IMG/VR virus record: IMGVR_UViG_3300042987_003796
Coordinates: 20,022-84,021 of that record
Direction: 5' to 3' (one strand)
From: a virus
Length of the DNA stretch: 64,000 nucleotides
Under the pieces are notes generated by a model. It was not told the origin of the DNA, ran no database searches, and saw nothing but the letters and a program-made list of their open reading frames with translations. Of this stretch, positions 17,710-25,502 are shown in pieces. The translations under genes were made by a program, and so were the position numbers. Within the stretch, counting starts at the first letter, position 1; every line of letters starts with the position of its first letter.

Positions 17710-17714
17710 ATTTT

Positions 17715-18845
17715 ATGATACTTTCTAGCGGCGATATATTTAAAAGTTTTGCAGAACAAAGATGTTTTTCTTTTGATTGTGACTTATCAATAAAAACCTC
17801 TACTGGCATTTCTAAGATTTTAGCTTCAGGTGAGACATCTTCAGTTTCATTATTCTCTTTTAAGAGTGGTAGGATTTTTGATTGTTTTAATCGATTCGTA
17901 AAATCTTATTCTCCATCTGAGTCCATTAATATTTCTGGAAACTTTTGTAGCGGTATTTTTGGATACTATATAGATCAATATCCTGTTTGTTTAAATTCTA
18001 ATGTTTCTACTTCTACTTCTTCTTTTGAAAATTTAGTTTTTTCAACTAGCGGATCTGAAATTGAATTTTTTGTTGATATTTTTGGAGAGGTTAAGCCTAA
18101 ATATGAATTGGTATTTCCAAGTCAGAGTCAAGTCACGGGTAGTCCTATAACTGGTTTTTTAAAAAATACTTCTTCGAATGCGTTTCAGAGTTTTAAACTT
18201 TTCTCTGGGTCTTCGTATTTTCCTGGGGCTGATTATAATATATCATCTACAGTACAGGGACTTAAAATAAAGCCAAATAATTCTGGACAAATAGTGTTAT
18301 CTTTTTCTGGCGGTACATCTTTTTCTTTAGACTCTAATAAGCAGGCTTTGCCTATATATGGAAATTTATATTTGGATACAAATTTTGGAAGCATTGATAT
18401 TCCAGTAAGTATACCATTAAAATCTTCTCCTTTTTATTATATAGATTTTCAAGAAGATTCTAACATACAATACGGTGAGACAGGAAAATTTTGGTCTTTC
18501 GAATTAGAAAGACAAGCTTGTTCTGGAACTAGATTTGAATTTATTTTAGATGACGTGAGGTGGCTTGATCCATATAATTCATTTTCAGATAAGTTTTTTA
18601 TAAAAACTGGTTATAATAATGGAGCTTTTCTTTCATCCTCTGTTCCATACAATATAGCAAGAGGTATTTATGCTGCAACTGGATATATTTCTGGAGCTGG
18701 TTGCTCTGGAGACGACACGTTTAATGTTAGATTTGAAATACTCCACTCTCATCCTAGTGGAATATATGCAAATAAATTTAAATATTCTATAAGCGGAATA
18801 GAGGAAAAATTTTTGTTTTCTGGGTTTTTAGAAGAAGGTTTATGA
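17715..18845 (+). CDS. Unknown tail-module protein
   Basis: A 376-residue Ser/Phe/Gly-rich beta protein without recognised motifs, 5 bases after the hub gene. Composition matches its virion neighbours. Strands such as GNLYLDTNFGSIDIPVSIPL and an aromatic C-terminus (KFKYSISGIEEKFLFSGF) suggest a structural role. Confidence 0.6.
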   Translation: MILSSGDIFKSFAEQRCFSFDCDLSIKTSTGISKILASGETSSVSLFSFKSGRIFDCFNRFVKSYSPSESINISGNFCSGIFGYYIDQYPVCLNSNVSTSTSSFENLVFSTSGSEIEFFVDIFGEVKPKYELVFPSQSQVTGSPITGFLKNTSSNAFQSFKLFSGSSYFPGADYNISSTVQGLKIKPNNSGQIVLSFSGGTSFSLDSNKQALPIYGNLYLDTNFGSIDIPVSIPLKSSPFYYIDFQEDSNIQYGETGKFWSFELERQACSGTRFEFILDDVRWLDPYNSFSDKFFIKTGYNNGAFLSSSVPYNIARGIYAATGYISGAGCSGDDTFNVRFEILHSHPSGIYANKFKYSISGIEEKFLFSGFLEEGL

Positions 18846-18867
18846 TAATAAAGGAGGTATTGTATTT

Positions 18868-19443
18868 ATGTCTTTATCTATAAGAGGCGGGTCAACTATT
18901 AAAAATAGAATAATAACTGGAAGTAGTGCAAACGAAGATAAGTGCCCATTTTCTGTTACAGCATATGAAACAGAAACAGTTGGCGAATATAAAGCTTATG
19001 TTGAAGATGGCGAAATAAATTTCACAAGTTTTTATAGTAAAAATGGAGGGGGGGCTGCGGCAGCACAAAGATCGATTTCTCCAAATTGCGAACTGGCATT
19101 AATGATAATTTTCACTAGTGACGATTATGAATATAAGTCTATAAAAGAAATTTACGTTGTTGATTTCAGTAGCGATAATAGAAGCCAGTACAAAACTCAA
19201 GTAACTGACTACGGCGATGGAGCAATGCAAATAACAATGTATATTCCTTTGGCTTATATTTATTTATATACTCCTCCTGAATCACCGCCAGGCGCTCGCC
19301 CGCAAGTAATTGTTAAACAATATTGGTGTGGAAATTTAGATTTTAGATTATATTATACAACCGTAAATGGAGCCCCATTCTTTGAATTTTTTAAGACTAT
19401 TGGGTTAACTCCGGGTGAGATTCCAATGCCTCCTCCCGAATAA
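18868..19443 (+). CDS. Unknown tail-module protein
   Basis: A 191-residue protein, last of the plus-strand virion block. It has one of the few perfect Shine-Dalgarno sequences in the window (AAAGGAGG at 18850-18857, 10 bases before the ATG), suggesting strong translation. The C-terminus is Pro-rich (PGEIPMPPPE). No family recognised. Its stop is only 6 bases from the stop of the convergent minus-strand gene, so there is no room for a separate terminator. Confidence 0.6.
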   Translation: MSLSIRGGSTIKNRIITGSSANEDKCPFSVTAYETETVGEYKAYVEDGEINFTSFYSKNGGGAAAAQRSISPNCELALMIIFTSDDYEYKSIKEIYVVDFSSDNRSQYKTQVTDYGDGAMQITMYIPLAYIYLYTPPESPPGARPQVIVKQYWCGNLDFRLYYTTVNGAPFFEFFKTIGLTPGEIPMPPPE

Positions 19444-19449
19444 TAAAAT

Positions 19450-20688
19450 TTATAATTGTCCGGATATTTGTTCGCACCACCCCTTAGAAGATGAATGAGG
19501 CCAAACTACCCATTTTTTAGGTAAGGTTTCGGTATTGAACTCTCTCCATATTTTACAGTATTTGTCAGGATCTCTCATCATTCTTGAGATTTCTGCTTTA
19601 TCTGCGTCTTTTCTAAAGACTGTTTCTCCTTTTTCGTCATGGAAAGCTACAACCCAGAACTCGTAATCTTTTTCTGGAACTTGACTGTATTGAATATCTA
19701 TGCAATGTTTAAATATTTTTAAAAATGATTTTTCATAGTCTTCTTCATTTTCATAAGAAGGGTTAGGAGGATAGTTTTTATCTAAAGTAAACTTTTGAAC
19801 AGCCCTCCTTTTAAAGGAGATGCCAGCATATCTTTCATAATCTTGAAGAGTTCTTTCTTTTCCAAATCCATATGTTCCAAAATCTATATTTTCTGTGTTC
19901 TTTTCCATTCCGAAAAGAATGCGGTTTCTTTTATGGCATTTGGAGTTTGCTTCCCACCATTGTTTGTGGTCATCCCAATGTTTTGTTCTGCCTTTTCTTG
20001 TATACTCGTGCCACGCTATGATTTTATGTGGATGAAAAAGATCGTATCCATGAGTATATGCCCTGACAGCTATTGATATTTCCTCTCCGTGAAAATAATA
20101 TTCTGGATCGTGCTGAACGTCCTTGCAAAAGGAGCCGTCTGCAAAGCAAAAGTGAGCAGAATAAAATCTTGATTTAACTGGCTCATTTAAGTCTTTAAAA
20201 TTAGGAATTGAGGCGGGTAGAAAAAAAACTATGCCTTCTGGCGTGAATCTGTCAAAGTCCATTCTCCACGGGACTTTTTCTCTTCCATTTGGGTCGTTGT
20301 CTGGATCAAAGCTTGATATGTATCCAGTAAGAAGAGGTTTCTTATATCCTTTTGTTCGAAGTTTTTCAATCATCGAGATTAATTCTTCGTCCCAATTTTC
20401 TACGAATCTATGATGACTATCTAATTGAAGAGTATAAGTTTCGTTATTATATTCTTGCTGTATTTTATTTCTTGCCCAGCAAGCTCCTTTTGACTCTTTA
20501 TAGGGTATGTCAAGAATTTTAAATCTTGAATCATTTTTATATTTATCTAAATTTTCATTTTCGCCGTGTTGCCAAGCAATACAAAATCTTAAATTTTCTG
20601 GATGTTTTGCATTTTTTATGCAATCATCTAGAGTTGGAATTAATTGAGGATCTTTGTATGAGGCTATTTGAATAAATATAGTAGACAT
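19450..20688 (-). CDS. GlcNAc-transferase-like glycosyltransferase (GT60/PF11397 type)
   Basis: A 412-residue enzyme. The N-terminus IFIQIASYKDPQLIPTLDDC followed by CIAWQH is characteristic of the family that includes the Skp1 polypeptide alpha-GlcNAc transferase. YTLQLDSHHRF (D90, H92) supplies the metal/nucleotide-sugar motif, DSH, of that GT-A fold. Later blocks HFCFADGSF and YYFHGEEISIAVRAYTHGYDLFHP fit the same family. Characterised relatives move GlcNAc from UDP-GlcNAc onto a protein hydroxyl in the cytosol. The phage substrate is unknown; its place beside virion genes makes a structural protein an attractive guess. It is the last gene of the minus-strand group. Confidence 0.8.
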   Translation of the reverse strand: MSTIFIQIASYKDPQLIPTLDDCIKNAKHPENLRFCIAWQHGENENLDKYKNDSRFKILDIPYKESKGACWARNKIQQEYNNETYTLQLDSHHRFVENWDEELISMIEKLRTKGYKKPLLTGYISSFDPDNDPNGREKVPWRMDFDRFTPEGIVFFLPASIPNFKDLNEPVKSRFYSAHFCFADGSFCKDVQHDPEYYFHGEEISIAVRAYTHGYDLFHPHKIIAWHEYTRKGRTKHWDDHKQWWEANSKCHKRNRILFGMEKNTENIDFGTYGFGKERTLQDYERYAGISFKRRAVQKFTLDKNYPPNPSYENEEDYEKSFLKIFKHCIDIQYSQVPEKDYEFWVVAFHDEKGETVFRKDADKAEISRMMRDPDKYCKIWREFNTETLPKKWVVWPHSSSKGWCEQISGQL

Positions 20689-20701
20689 CCTACTATATTA
20701 T

Positions 20702-21592
20702 TTATTCTTGAGCTTTTTTCCAAGAATTTTCAGAGGGTCTATCTGGAGAACCGGGCTGAGCGGGTTTATAATTTTTGCCCATTCTTTTCTTTTTTTCTCT
20801 TATATTGTCCCATAAACCTTTTCTTTTAGCAGCGTCAGCTTCTTCCATTTCTTCTGGCTCTTGGCTAAACATCACATAGTTGTGAATAGTTGTAATGTAA
20901 TCTTCTGCTAAAACCGCCATTTGTTGTAAGAATGGCTCAGATAGATTTTCTTTTACTGATTCGCTTGATAAATTATTTAATATATTTTCAGAGAAGGACT
21001 TTACGGCTCCTAAGGATCCTATTACCATTTCTGAGAGATCTTCTTTTAGATCCATTAATTCTTCTTCTGGCGTTTCATCTTCGGAAGCTATTGCGCTAAC
21101 TGGTTTTGCTGACCACATTTTACAAGACCAGTAATTCGCTTTCCACTTTGGTCCAGGATTGTCGCAATTGTGTCTGGCTCTATAACTTTTCCTTCTTTCT
21201 GGGTCGTCTCTTTTTATTTCCATGTTTGGGTCGCCAAAGTTAACCTTGACTATGTTCCCTTTGTCGTTTTTGACATATACAGAAAACTTTTTTGGACCAC
21301 TTGGGGTTCTGAATGGTTTATTTAGTTTTTTTTGAGCCTCTTTCGCTTCTGCTTCATCTAATACCTCAATTCCATCTTCATCTTCTGTTTTGATATTATA
21401 TGAATACAAAAATTCAGAATCCCCTTCTCCGGCTACCACGGAAGCTTCTGCTTTCGATTTTTCCCACTGAGAATAGCAAACTGCGATCCTTTGTTTTTGA
21501 TCTGGGAAGTCTTTATTTGTTTGCGTGTCTCCTATGCAGCGAGAAACGAAATCAGTTTTTTTTTCTTTATTTTTTGGCTTTGGAAGAGGCAT
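20702..21592 (-). CDS. Phage protein with two Cys/Trp modules
   Basis: A 296-residue protein. Module 1 (residues 14-43) runs FVSRCIGD...RIAVCYSQW. Module 2 (about 103-160) has VYVKNDKGNIVKVNFG and then RARHNCDNPGPKWKANYW with a final SCKMW. Both modules are, from memory, recurrent in proteins of large phages, often near capsid genes, but no function is established to my knowledge. The C-terminal half is acidic and helical (DLKEDLSEMV...), ending in a basic, Pro-rich tail. The start is ATG 21592; the upstream sequence is very A/T-rich and contains TATAAATA only one base from the ATG. Confidence 0.6.
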   Translation of the reverse strand: MPLPKPKNKEKKTDFVSRCIGDTQTNKDFPDQKQRIAVCYSQWEKSKAEASVVAGEGDSEFLYSYNIKTEDEDGIEVLDEAEAKEAQKKLNKPFRTPSGPKKFSVYVKNDKGNIVKVNFGDPNMEIKRDDPERRKSYRARHNCDNPGPKWKANYWSCKMWSAKPVSAIASEDETPEEELMDLKEDLSEMVIGSLGAVKSFSENILNNLSSESVKENLSEPFLQQMAVLAEDYITTIHNYVMFSQEPEEMEEADAAKRKGLWDNIREKKKRMGKNYKPAQPGSPDRPSENSWKKAQE

Positions 21593-21636
21593 ATATTTAT
21601 ATGTAGTTATATTTCACTGTAAAATTACACTTCTTT

Positions 21637-22020
21637 TTAAGAAAAGACGTGTTTCTTGATGATATATAAAATATAAAATACCAAAATAGAAAAGAAAAAA
21701 CATGGAAATACGAGTATTATGCTTTTTGTAATTAGAAGTACAGAAAAAAGAGAGAGAAAGCAATTGAGACATATAAAACATGTTGCTAGCCTACAAATAA
21801 AACCTGTTATATTTTTTTTTACCCCATAAACAGAACCCAAAAAAGAAATGTAATTTTCGTAATTGTTTGAATTTTCATAAGTTTTAAACTTATTTAAAAG
21901 ATATTTTATTCTAAAGATATTAGAAAAAAGCGATACATATTCATATATAAAATCAGTTTGCTGTATTAAAAATACAATACACCCAATTGAAACCGGAAGA
22001 TAAATATAGCTCTCTATCAT
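21637..22020 (-). CDS. Small membrane protein, unknown
   Basis: A 127-residue protein with an N-terminal hydrophobic segment (YIYLPVSIGCIVFLI) and a second strongly hydrophobic region at about 80-120 that can form two helices. A polar middle part separates them, and it ends in KKHVFS. It could be an inner-membrane protein such as a holin or antiholin, but nothing specific supports that. It is the first gene of the minus-strand group. A promoter candidate (TTGAAA-N16-TATCAT) abuts its ATG. Confidence 0.55.
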   Translation of the reverse strand: MIESYIYLPVSIGCIVFLIQQTDFIYEYVSLFSNIFRIKYLLNKFKTYENSNNYENYISFLGSVYGVKKNITGFICRLATCFICLNCFLSLFSVLLITKSIILVFPCFFFSILVFYILYIIKKHVFS

Positions 22021-22025
22021 ATTTT

Positions 22026-22053
22026 ATGATAGGTTGCTATTTTTAATTTTCAA
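22026..22053 (-). promoter_or_regulatory. Minus-strand sigma-70-type promoter, near-leaderless
   Basis: On the minus strand TTGAAA (22053-22048), 16 bases, then TATCAT (22031-22026). Five bases separate the -10 from the ATG at 22020, so transcription would begin at or next to the start codon. Confidence 0.45.
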
Positions 22054-22060
22054 AATTAAC

Positions 22061-22089
22061 TTGACACTGGCCCAAAAATAAAATACAAT
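22061..22089 (+). promoter_or_regulatory. Consensus sigma-70-type promoter
   Basis: TTGACA at 22061-22066, exactly 17 bases, then TACAAT at 22084-22089. The predicted start near 22096 gives a leader of about 225 bases before the dNMP kinase gene, unusually long for this genome. Confidence 0.75.
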
Positions 22090-22095
22090 ATTGAA

Positions 22096-22320
22096 CTATA
22101 TTCCTTGCGAGTCGCAACTCCATACGTTTTTTTTTTAAAAAAATAATTTATTTTCTAGCGAGCGAAGCGATGCTCGGATTTTTCTAAAGGCGTTATTTTT
22201 ATTAAGGCTGCCAATAAAAATACGAACATAAGAATGCCTGCGCAAAAAATATACGCGAGAATATGGCCGGCAATCGTTTGACTTTTGATAAAAAACTTTT
22301 ATTATTGCTAAAATAATTAA
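22096..22320 (+). promoter_or_regulatory. Long structured leader of the 22321 operon
   Basis: No gene is visible here. After the promoter come TTGCG-AGT-CGCAA with a T10 run nine bases later, CGAGC...GCTCG (about 22160-22176) followed by ATTTTT, and a perfect 10-base inverted repeat TATTTTTATT / AATAAAAATA (22194-22203 and 22213-22222). The first two could act as weak terminators or attenuators. A short RNA ending at the T10 tract is possible. Confidence 0.4.
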
Positions 22321-22926
22321 ATGAAAATAAAAACGGTAATAGGCATATCTGGTTTTGCAAGATCGGGAAAAGACACTCTCGCCTCATTGGTTGATTTGTC
22401 TTTGAATCAAAATGGAACAAAATCTAAGATTTTCTCTTTTGCTAGTGCCCTAAAACTTGACATGAAAGATTTTTTTGAACAAAAACTTGGAATATCGCCA
22501 TTTACAAACGATACCATTTTAAAAGAAAAAATAAGACCAATTTTAATCTCTTATGGAAATGTTCAAAGAACTCTCTCTAACGGAACCTATTGGTTTAATA
22601 GACTAAAGCCAGAAATAAATAAATTTTTTGAAACAGGTGGAGACGTAGCAGTTATTCCAGACCTTAGATTCAAGGAGTATGAATTCGACGAGTACGACTT
22701 CGTAAGATCCTTTGGATCTAGCTTTATAATAACCGTATCAAGAAAATTAGATGATGGCTCTTTCAACAAGCCGGCACATGAATCCGAGGAAAAAAGTTTT
22801 CCATTCTTCAAAAATGTAGCAGATTTTAATCTTATCTGGAAGACTCACACAGAAAAATCTTTAATAGAAAAAGATGCAAAAGAGTGTATAGACTCAATTT
22901 TTAAATTTTTAAATTCAAAAAAATGA
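22321..22926 (+). CDS. Deoxynucleoside monophosphate kinase
   Basis: A 201-residue enzyme resembling T4 gp1. It would phosphorylate dNMPs to dNDPs for phage DNA synthesis in the cytosol. The P-loop is GISGFARSGKDTLA near the N-terminus. VAVIPDLRFKEYEF carries the R-F element typical of this family, and a lid-like region with HESEE follows. Length fits (T4 gp1 is 241). It opens the plus-strand early block and overlaps the sigma gene by 4 bases (ATGA). Confidence 0.8.
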   Translation: MKIKTVIGISGFARSGKDTLASLVDLSLNQNGTKSKIFSFASALKLDMKDFFEQKLGISPFTNDTILKEKIRPILISYGNVQRTLSNGTYWFNRLKPEINKFFETGGDVAVIPDLRFKEYEFDEYDFVRSFGSSFIITVSRKLDDGSFNKPAHESEEKSFPFFKNVADFNLIWKTHTEKSLIEKDAKECIDSIFKFLNSKK

Positions 22927-23558
22927 AACAAGCAAAACTAAATTCAGATTTCTCTCTAAAAGAAGACATTGAACTAATTAATTCCGTAAAAAATGGAGAC
23001 AACGAAGCTATTAAACTATTAATAGATAAACATAGTGGAATATGCGTAGACACTTATAAGAAATATATAAATCTACCAAATATATGTGGATTTATTTCAG
23101 ACGAAATAACATCTAGCAAAGATTATATAATATATAACTCAGCCAAAACCTATGATGCCTCAATGGGAAGCAAATTTTCAACATGGCTTTCAAACCAGAC
23201 AAGGTTTTTTTGTTTAAATTGTATTAATAAATATAACAAGCTCGTACCCACAGAAGATCAAAATTTAAATCTTTTAATAGAATCCAAGAATTTAGAAGAA
23301 AAAAAATCTAAACTTCAAAGAGAGGTTAAAAATGAAATGCTGGAAATAATAAAAGAAATATTACCAAACCTATCAAATAAAAAAATGCAAGAATGTATAA
23401 ATAGAAAATATTTTTCCTCAGAAGACAGATGCAAAAGTTATACAGAAGTAGCTAATGAAATGAGCGTAACCGTGCAAACCGTAATAAATTGGCACAAGAA
23501 ATTTATAAAATTAATAAAGCAGAAATGCAAAAATAGAAAAATTATATTTGACTTATAG
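22923..23558 (+). CDS. RNA polymerase sigma factor, phage late-sigma type
   Basis: A 211-residue protein. The first part, SVKNGDNEAIKLLIDKHSGIC, and AKTYDASMGSKFSTWLSNQTRFF at about 75-100 match sigma region 2 (the latter the -10-binding helix). YTEVANEMSVTVQTVINWHKKFIKLI near the C-terminus is a helix-turn-helix like region 4. Regions 1 and 3 are absent, as in T4 gp55-like or ECF-type small sigma factors. It would redirect host polymerase to phage promoters. It is coupled to the dNMP kinase gene. Confidence 0.75.
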   Translation: MKQAKLNSDFSLKEDIELINSVKNGDNEAIKLLIDKHSGICVDTYKKYINLPNICGFISDEITSSKDYIIYNSAKTYDASMGSKFSTWLSNQTRFFCLNCINKYNKLVPTEDQNLNLLIESKNLEEKKSKLQREVKNEMLEIIKEILPNLSNKKMQECINRKYFSSEDRCKSYTEVANEMSVTVQTVINWHKKFIKLIKQKCKNRKIIFDL

Positions 23559-23576
23559 AAAAAATACGATTATATT
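23548..23576 (+). promoter_or_regulatory. Sigma-70-type promoter inside end of sigma gene
   Basis: TTGACT (23548-23553), 17 bases, TATATT (23571-23576). It is predicted to start near 23583, giving a leader of about 19 A-rich bases before the ATG at 23602. Confidence 0.65.
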
Positions 23577-23601
23577 ATTTAATCTAAAATAAAATAAAAA
23601 A

Positions 23602-23895
23602 ATGAGCAACGAAAATCAAAACGCAAAAACATCAAGAGACCAAGAAGCGGGGGCTTTTTGGATTAAAAAGTCAAAAGCAGGAAACACTTTCCTTTCTGGT
23701 TATTTCTTAGACGCAAATAAAGAAAAGGTTAGCGTAGTTGTCTTCAAGAATAACTTCAAGAAGGCTGGAGAGCCATCTCCAGATTACAGAATTTATCTGT
23801 CTGATAATAGCAAAAATCAACAAGCGCAAGTAAATTCAACCGAACAAGCCTCCTCCTCGGAGGAAGCCTCGTCGTCTGACGATATCCCATTTTAA
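23602..23895 (+). CDS. Small protein with SSB-like C-terminal tail (DUF736-like)
   Basis: A 97-residue protein. The core GAFWIKKSKAGNTFLSGYF followed by KVSVVVFKNNFKKAG and PDYRIYLSD resembles a small beta domain seen in phage/plasmid proteins of the DUF736 type. A Gln/Ser/Glu linker follows, and the protein ends in SSSDDIPF. That ending copies the acidic tip of bacterial SSB (DDDIPF), which recruits replication and repair proteins. It may be a phage ssDNA-binding or SSB-mimic protein. The AT-rich leader ends in AAAAAATG with no Shine-Dalgarno. Confidence 0.65.
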   Translation: MSNENQNAKTSRDQEAGAFWIKKSKAGNTFLSGYFLDANKEKVSVVVFKNNFKKAGEPSPDYRIYLSDNSKNQQAQVNSTEQASSSEEASSSDDIPF

Positions 23896-23898
23896 AAA

Positions 23899-24990
23899 AT
23901 GGGAAGCTTTAACTTAGAAATACCTATAAATAAGGTATCTTTCGGCAATGTTAGTATAAATATACTATTTGAGCTTTTTAAACTTGGAAAAAAGCCCAAC
24001 ATAATGCCAATCGGTGGTCAGGCAGATTTTGGAGCTTTTGCCAATTTAGTTGATAAAGACTTCTTAGAATGGTTCAAGTCCTGCTTTTCAGGAACTCAGT
24101 CAAGAATAAATAGAAACGACCCAGGTTTCAAATTATGGCACTTAAATGGGTCGCTAAATTCTTACTCAAAAGATCAGCACTTGTTTACCTTTTATGAACT
24201 TGATTCCCCAACTTCCGCAGAATTAAATATCGCGAAAAATCAAAAAACTTTATTTTTATCCTCGCTTTATTCTGTTGATGTTTTTTCTAAATTAGGCTGT
24301 AAAAACGTCACCCATTGTCCATTGGGATTTGATTCAAAGTCTTTTTTTAAAATTGAAAAAAAGCAAGACGATAAAATAGTTTTTGCCTTAGCGGGAAAAT
24401 TAGAAAAAAGAAAACAGCATCACAAAGTGTTAAAGGCTTGGGCAAAAAAATACGGAAATAATCCGAACTATTTGCTTAATTGCGCCATTAGCAATCCATT
24501 TTTAAGCAAGGAACAGCAGGACTCTTCGATTTCTTCAGTTCTTGAAGGTAAAAATTATTTTAATATTAATTTTTTGCCATTTATGGATACTAATTTAGTC
24601 TACAATAACTATTTAAATAATAATGATATTATTATTGGAATGTCTGCCGCAGAAGGATGGGGTCTTCCAGAGTTCCAAAGCGTTGCCCTTGGAAAGCATT
24701 CTGTCATCTTAAATGCCCACTCTTATAAAGATTGGGCTGATGAAAAAAATTCAGTACTTGTAAATCCAAGCGGTAAAATCCCTTGTTACGATGGATTGTT
24801 TTTTAATGAAAAACAAGAATTCAACCAAGGTTCATATTTTGACTGGAACGATGAAGAATTTATTTCCGCATGTGAAACAGCCGAAAAAAGATTCAAGGAT
24901 AATCCAAATAACCTAGAAGGAGAAAAGCTTACTAAAAAATTCACATGGGAAAAAACTGTAAATATTATACTTGATTCAATGGGGGTATAA
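23899..24990 (+). CDS. GT-B glycosyltransferase (GT4-like)
   Basis: A 363-residue enzyme. IVFALAGKLEKRKQHHKVLKAW at about 153-174 starts the C-terminal nucleotide-sugar domain. IIIGMSAAEGWGLPEFQSVA is the conserved E-x7-E-type donor-binding block of GT4 enzymes. The N-terminal acceptor domain contains FTFYELDSPTSAE. Donor and acceptor are unknown. It sits between the SSB-tail gene (3-base gap) and an FmdB-like gene, so it is expressed with replication functions. Confidence 0.75.
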   Translation: MGSFNLEIPINKVSFGNVSINILFELFKLGKKPNIMPIGGQADFGAFANLVDKDFLEWFKSCFSGTQSRINRNDPGFKLWHLNGSLNSYSKDQHLFTFYELDSPTSAELNIAKNQKTLFLSSLYSVDVFSKLGCKNVTHCPLGFDSKSFFKIEKKQDDKIVFALAGKLEKRKQHHKVLKAWAKKYGNNPNYLLNCAISNPFLSKEQQDSSISSVLEGKNYFNINFLPFMDTNLVYNNYLNNNDIIIGMSAAEGWGLPEFQSVALGKHSVILNAHSYKDWADEKNSVLVNPSGKIPCYDGLFFNEKQEFNQGSYFDWNDEEFISACETAEKRFKDNPNNLEGEKLTKKFTWEKTVNIILDSMGV

Positions 24991-24991
24991 A

Positions 24992-25390
24992 ATGCCTATT
25001 TACCTTTTTCAAAATCCAAAAACTGAAGAAGTTATTGAAGTTATTCAACATATGAATGAAAGTCATACATTCGTAGACTCCAATGGCCTTGAATACAAAA
25101 GAATATATACCGTTCCATCTTCCTCAATAGATTCAAAAATAGACGCTTTTTCTTCAAAAGATTTTGCTGAAAAAACAAGAAATAAAAAAGGCACAATTGG
25201 CGATCTATTAAACGCAAGCAAGGAGTTAAGTGAAAAAAGAGGCGGCGAAAAAAACGATCCAGTTTTAAAAAACTTTCTCTCTTCATATAAAAAAGAAAAA
25301 GGAGTAAAACATTCTTCAGAAATAAAGAAAGAAAAATTAGAAAAAGCAAATAAAAAACTTAAAAAGTTTGGAGTTTCCATCTCTGACTAG
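24992..25390 (+). CDS. FmdB-like small protein without zinc cysteines
   Basis: A 132-residue protein starting at MPIYLFQNPKTEEVIEV. An upstream TTG at 24971 is in frame, but the ATG at 24992 with GGGGGT 5 bases before it is better. The N-terminus follows the FmdB/zinc-ribbon pattern (MPxYxF...), but the usual CxxC pairs are absent, so metal binding is lost. The C-terminal half is Lys/Glu-rich and helical. Function unknown. Confidence 0.6.
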   Translation: MPIYLFQNPKTEEVIEVIQHMNESHTFVDSNGLEYKRIYTVPSSSIDSKIDAFSSKDFAEKTRNKKGTIGDLLNASKELSEKRGGEKNDPVLKNFLSSYKKEKGVKHSSEIKKEKLEKANKKLKKFGVSISD

Positions 25391-25430
25391 AGATAGCCTA
25401 CACGTCATCAATCCTAATTTTTTAATAAAA

Positions 25431-25450
25431 ATTAATATAAAAATATTAAT
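25431..25450. repeat. Perfect 8-base AT palindrome upstream of nrdB promoter
   Basis: ATTAATAT and ATATTAAT flank AAAA. The element ends immediately before the -35 of the nrdB promoter, a typical operator position. High A/T content makes chance occurrence possible. Confidence 0.4.
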
Positions 25451-25479
25451 TTGACCCAAGTAAAAATTTACTGTAAACT
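25451..25479 (+). promoter_or_regulatory. Promoter of RNR operon
   Basis: TTGACC (25451-25456), 17 bases, TAAACT (25474-25479). The predicted start near 25486 lies 17 bases before the nrdB ATG. Confidence 0.55.
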
Positions 25480-25502
25480 TATACTCAGACACAGTAAAAA
25501 AT

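Noticed and set aside
21594-21601. TATAAATA on the minus strand, like a T4 late promoter, before the 21592 start
   Set aside because: It lies one base from the ATG, so transcription would begin inside the gene. No similar copies are seen before the tail genes, and the region is very A/T-rich.
22278-22314. Second TTGACT close to the dNMP kinase start
   Set aside because: No -10 at 16-19 bases; the nearest plausible hexamer is 25 bases away.
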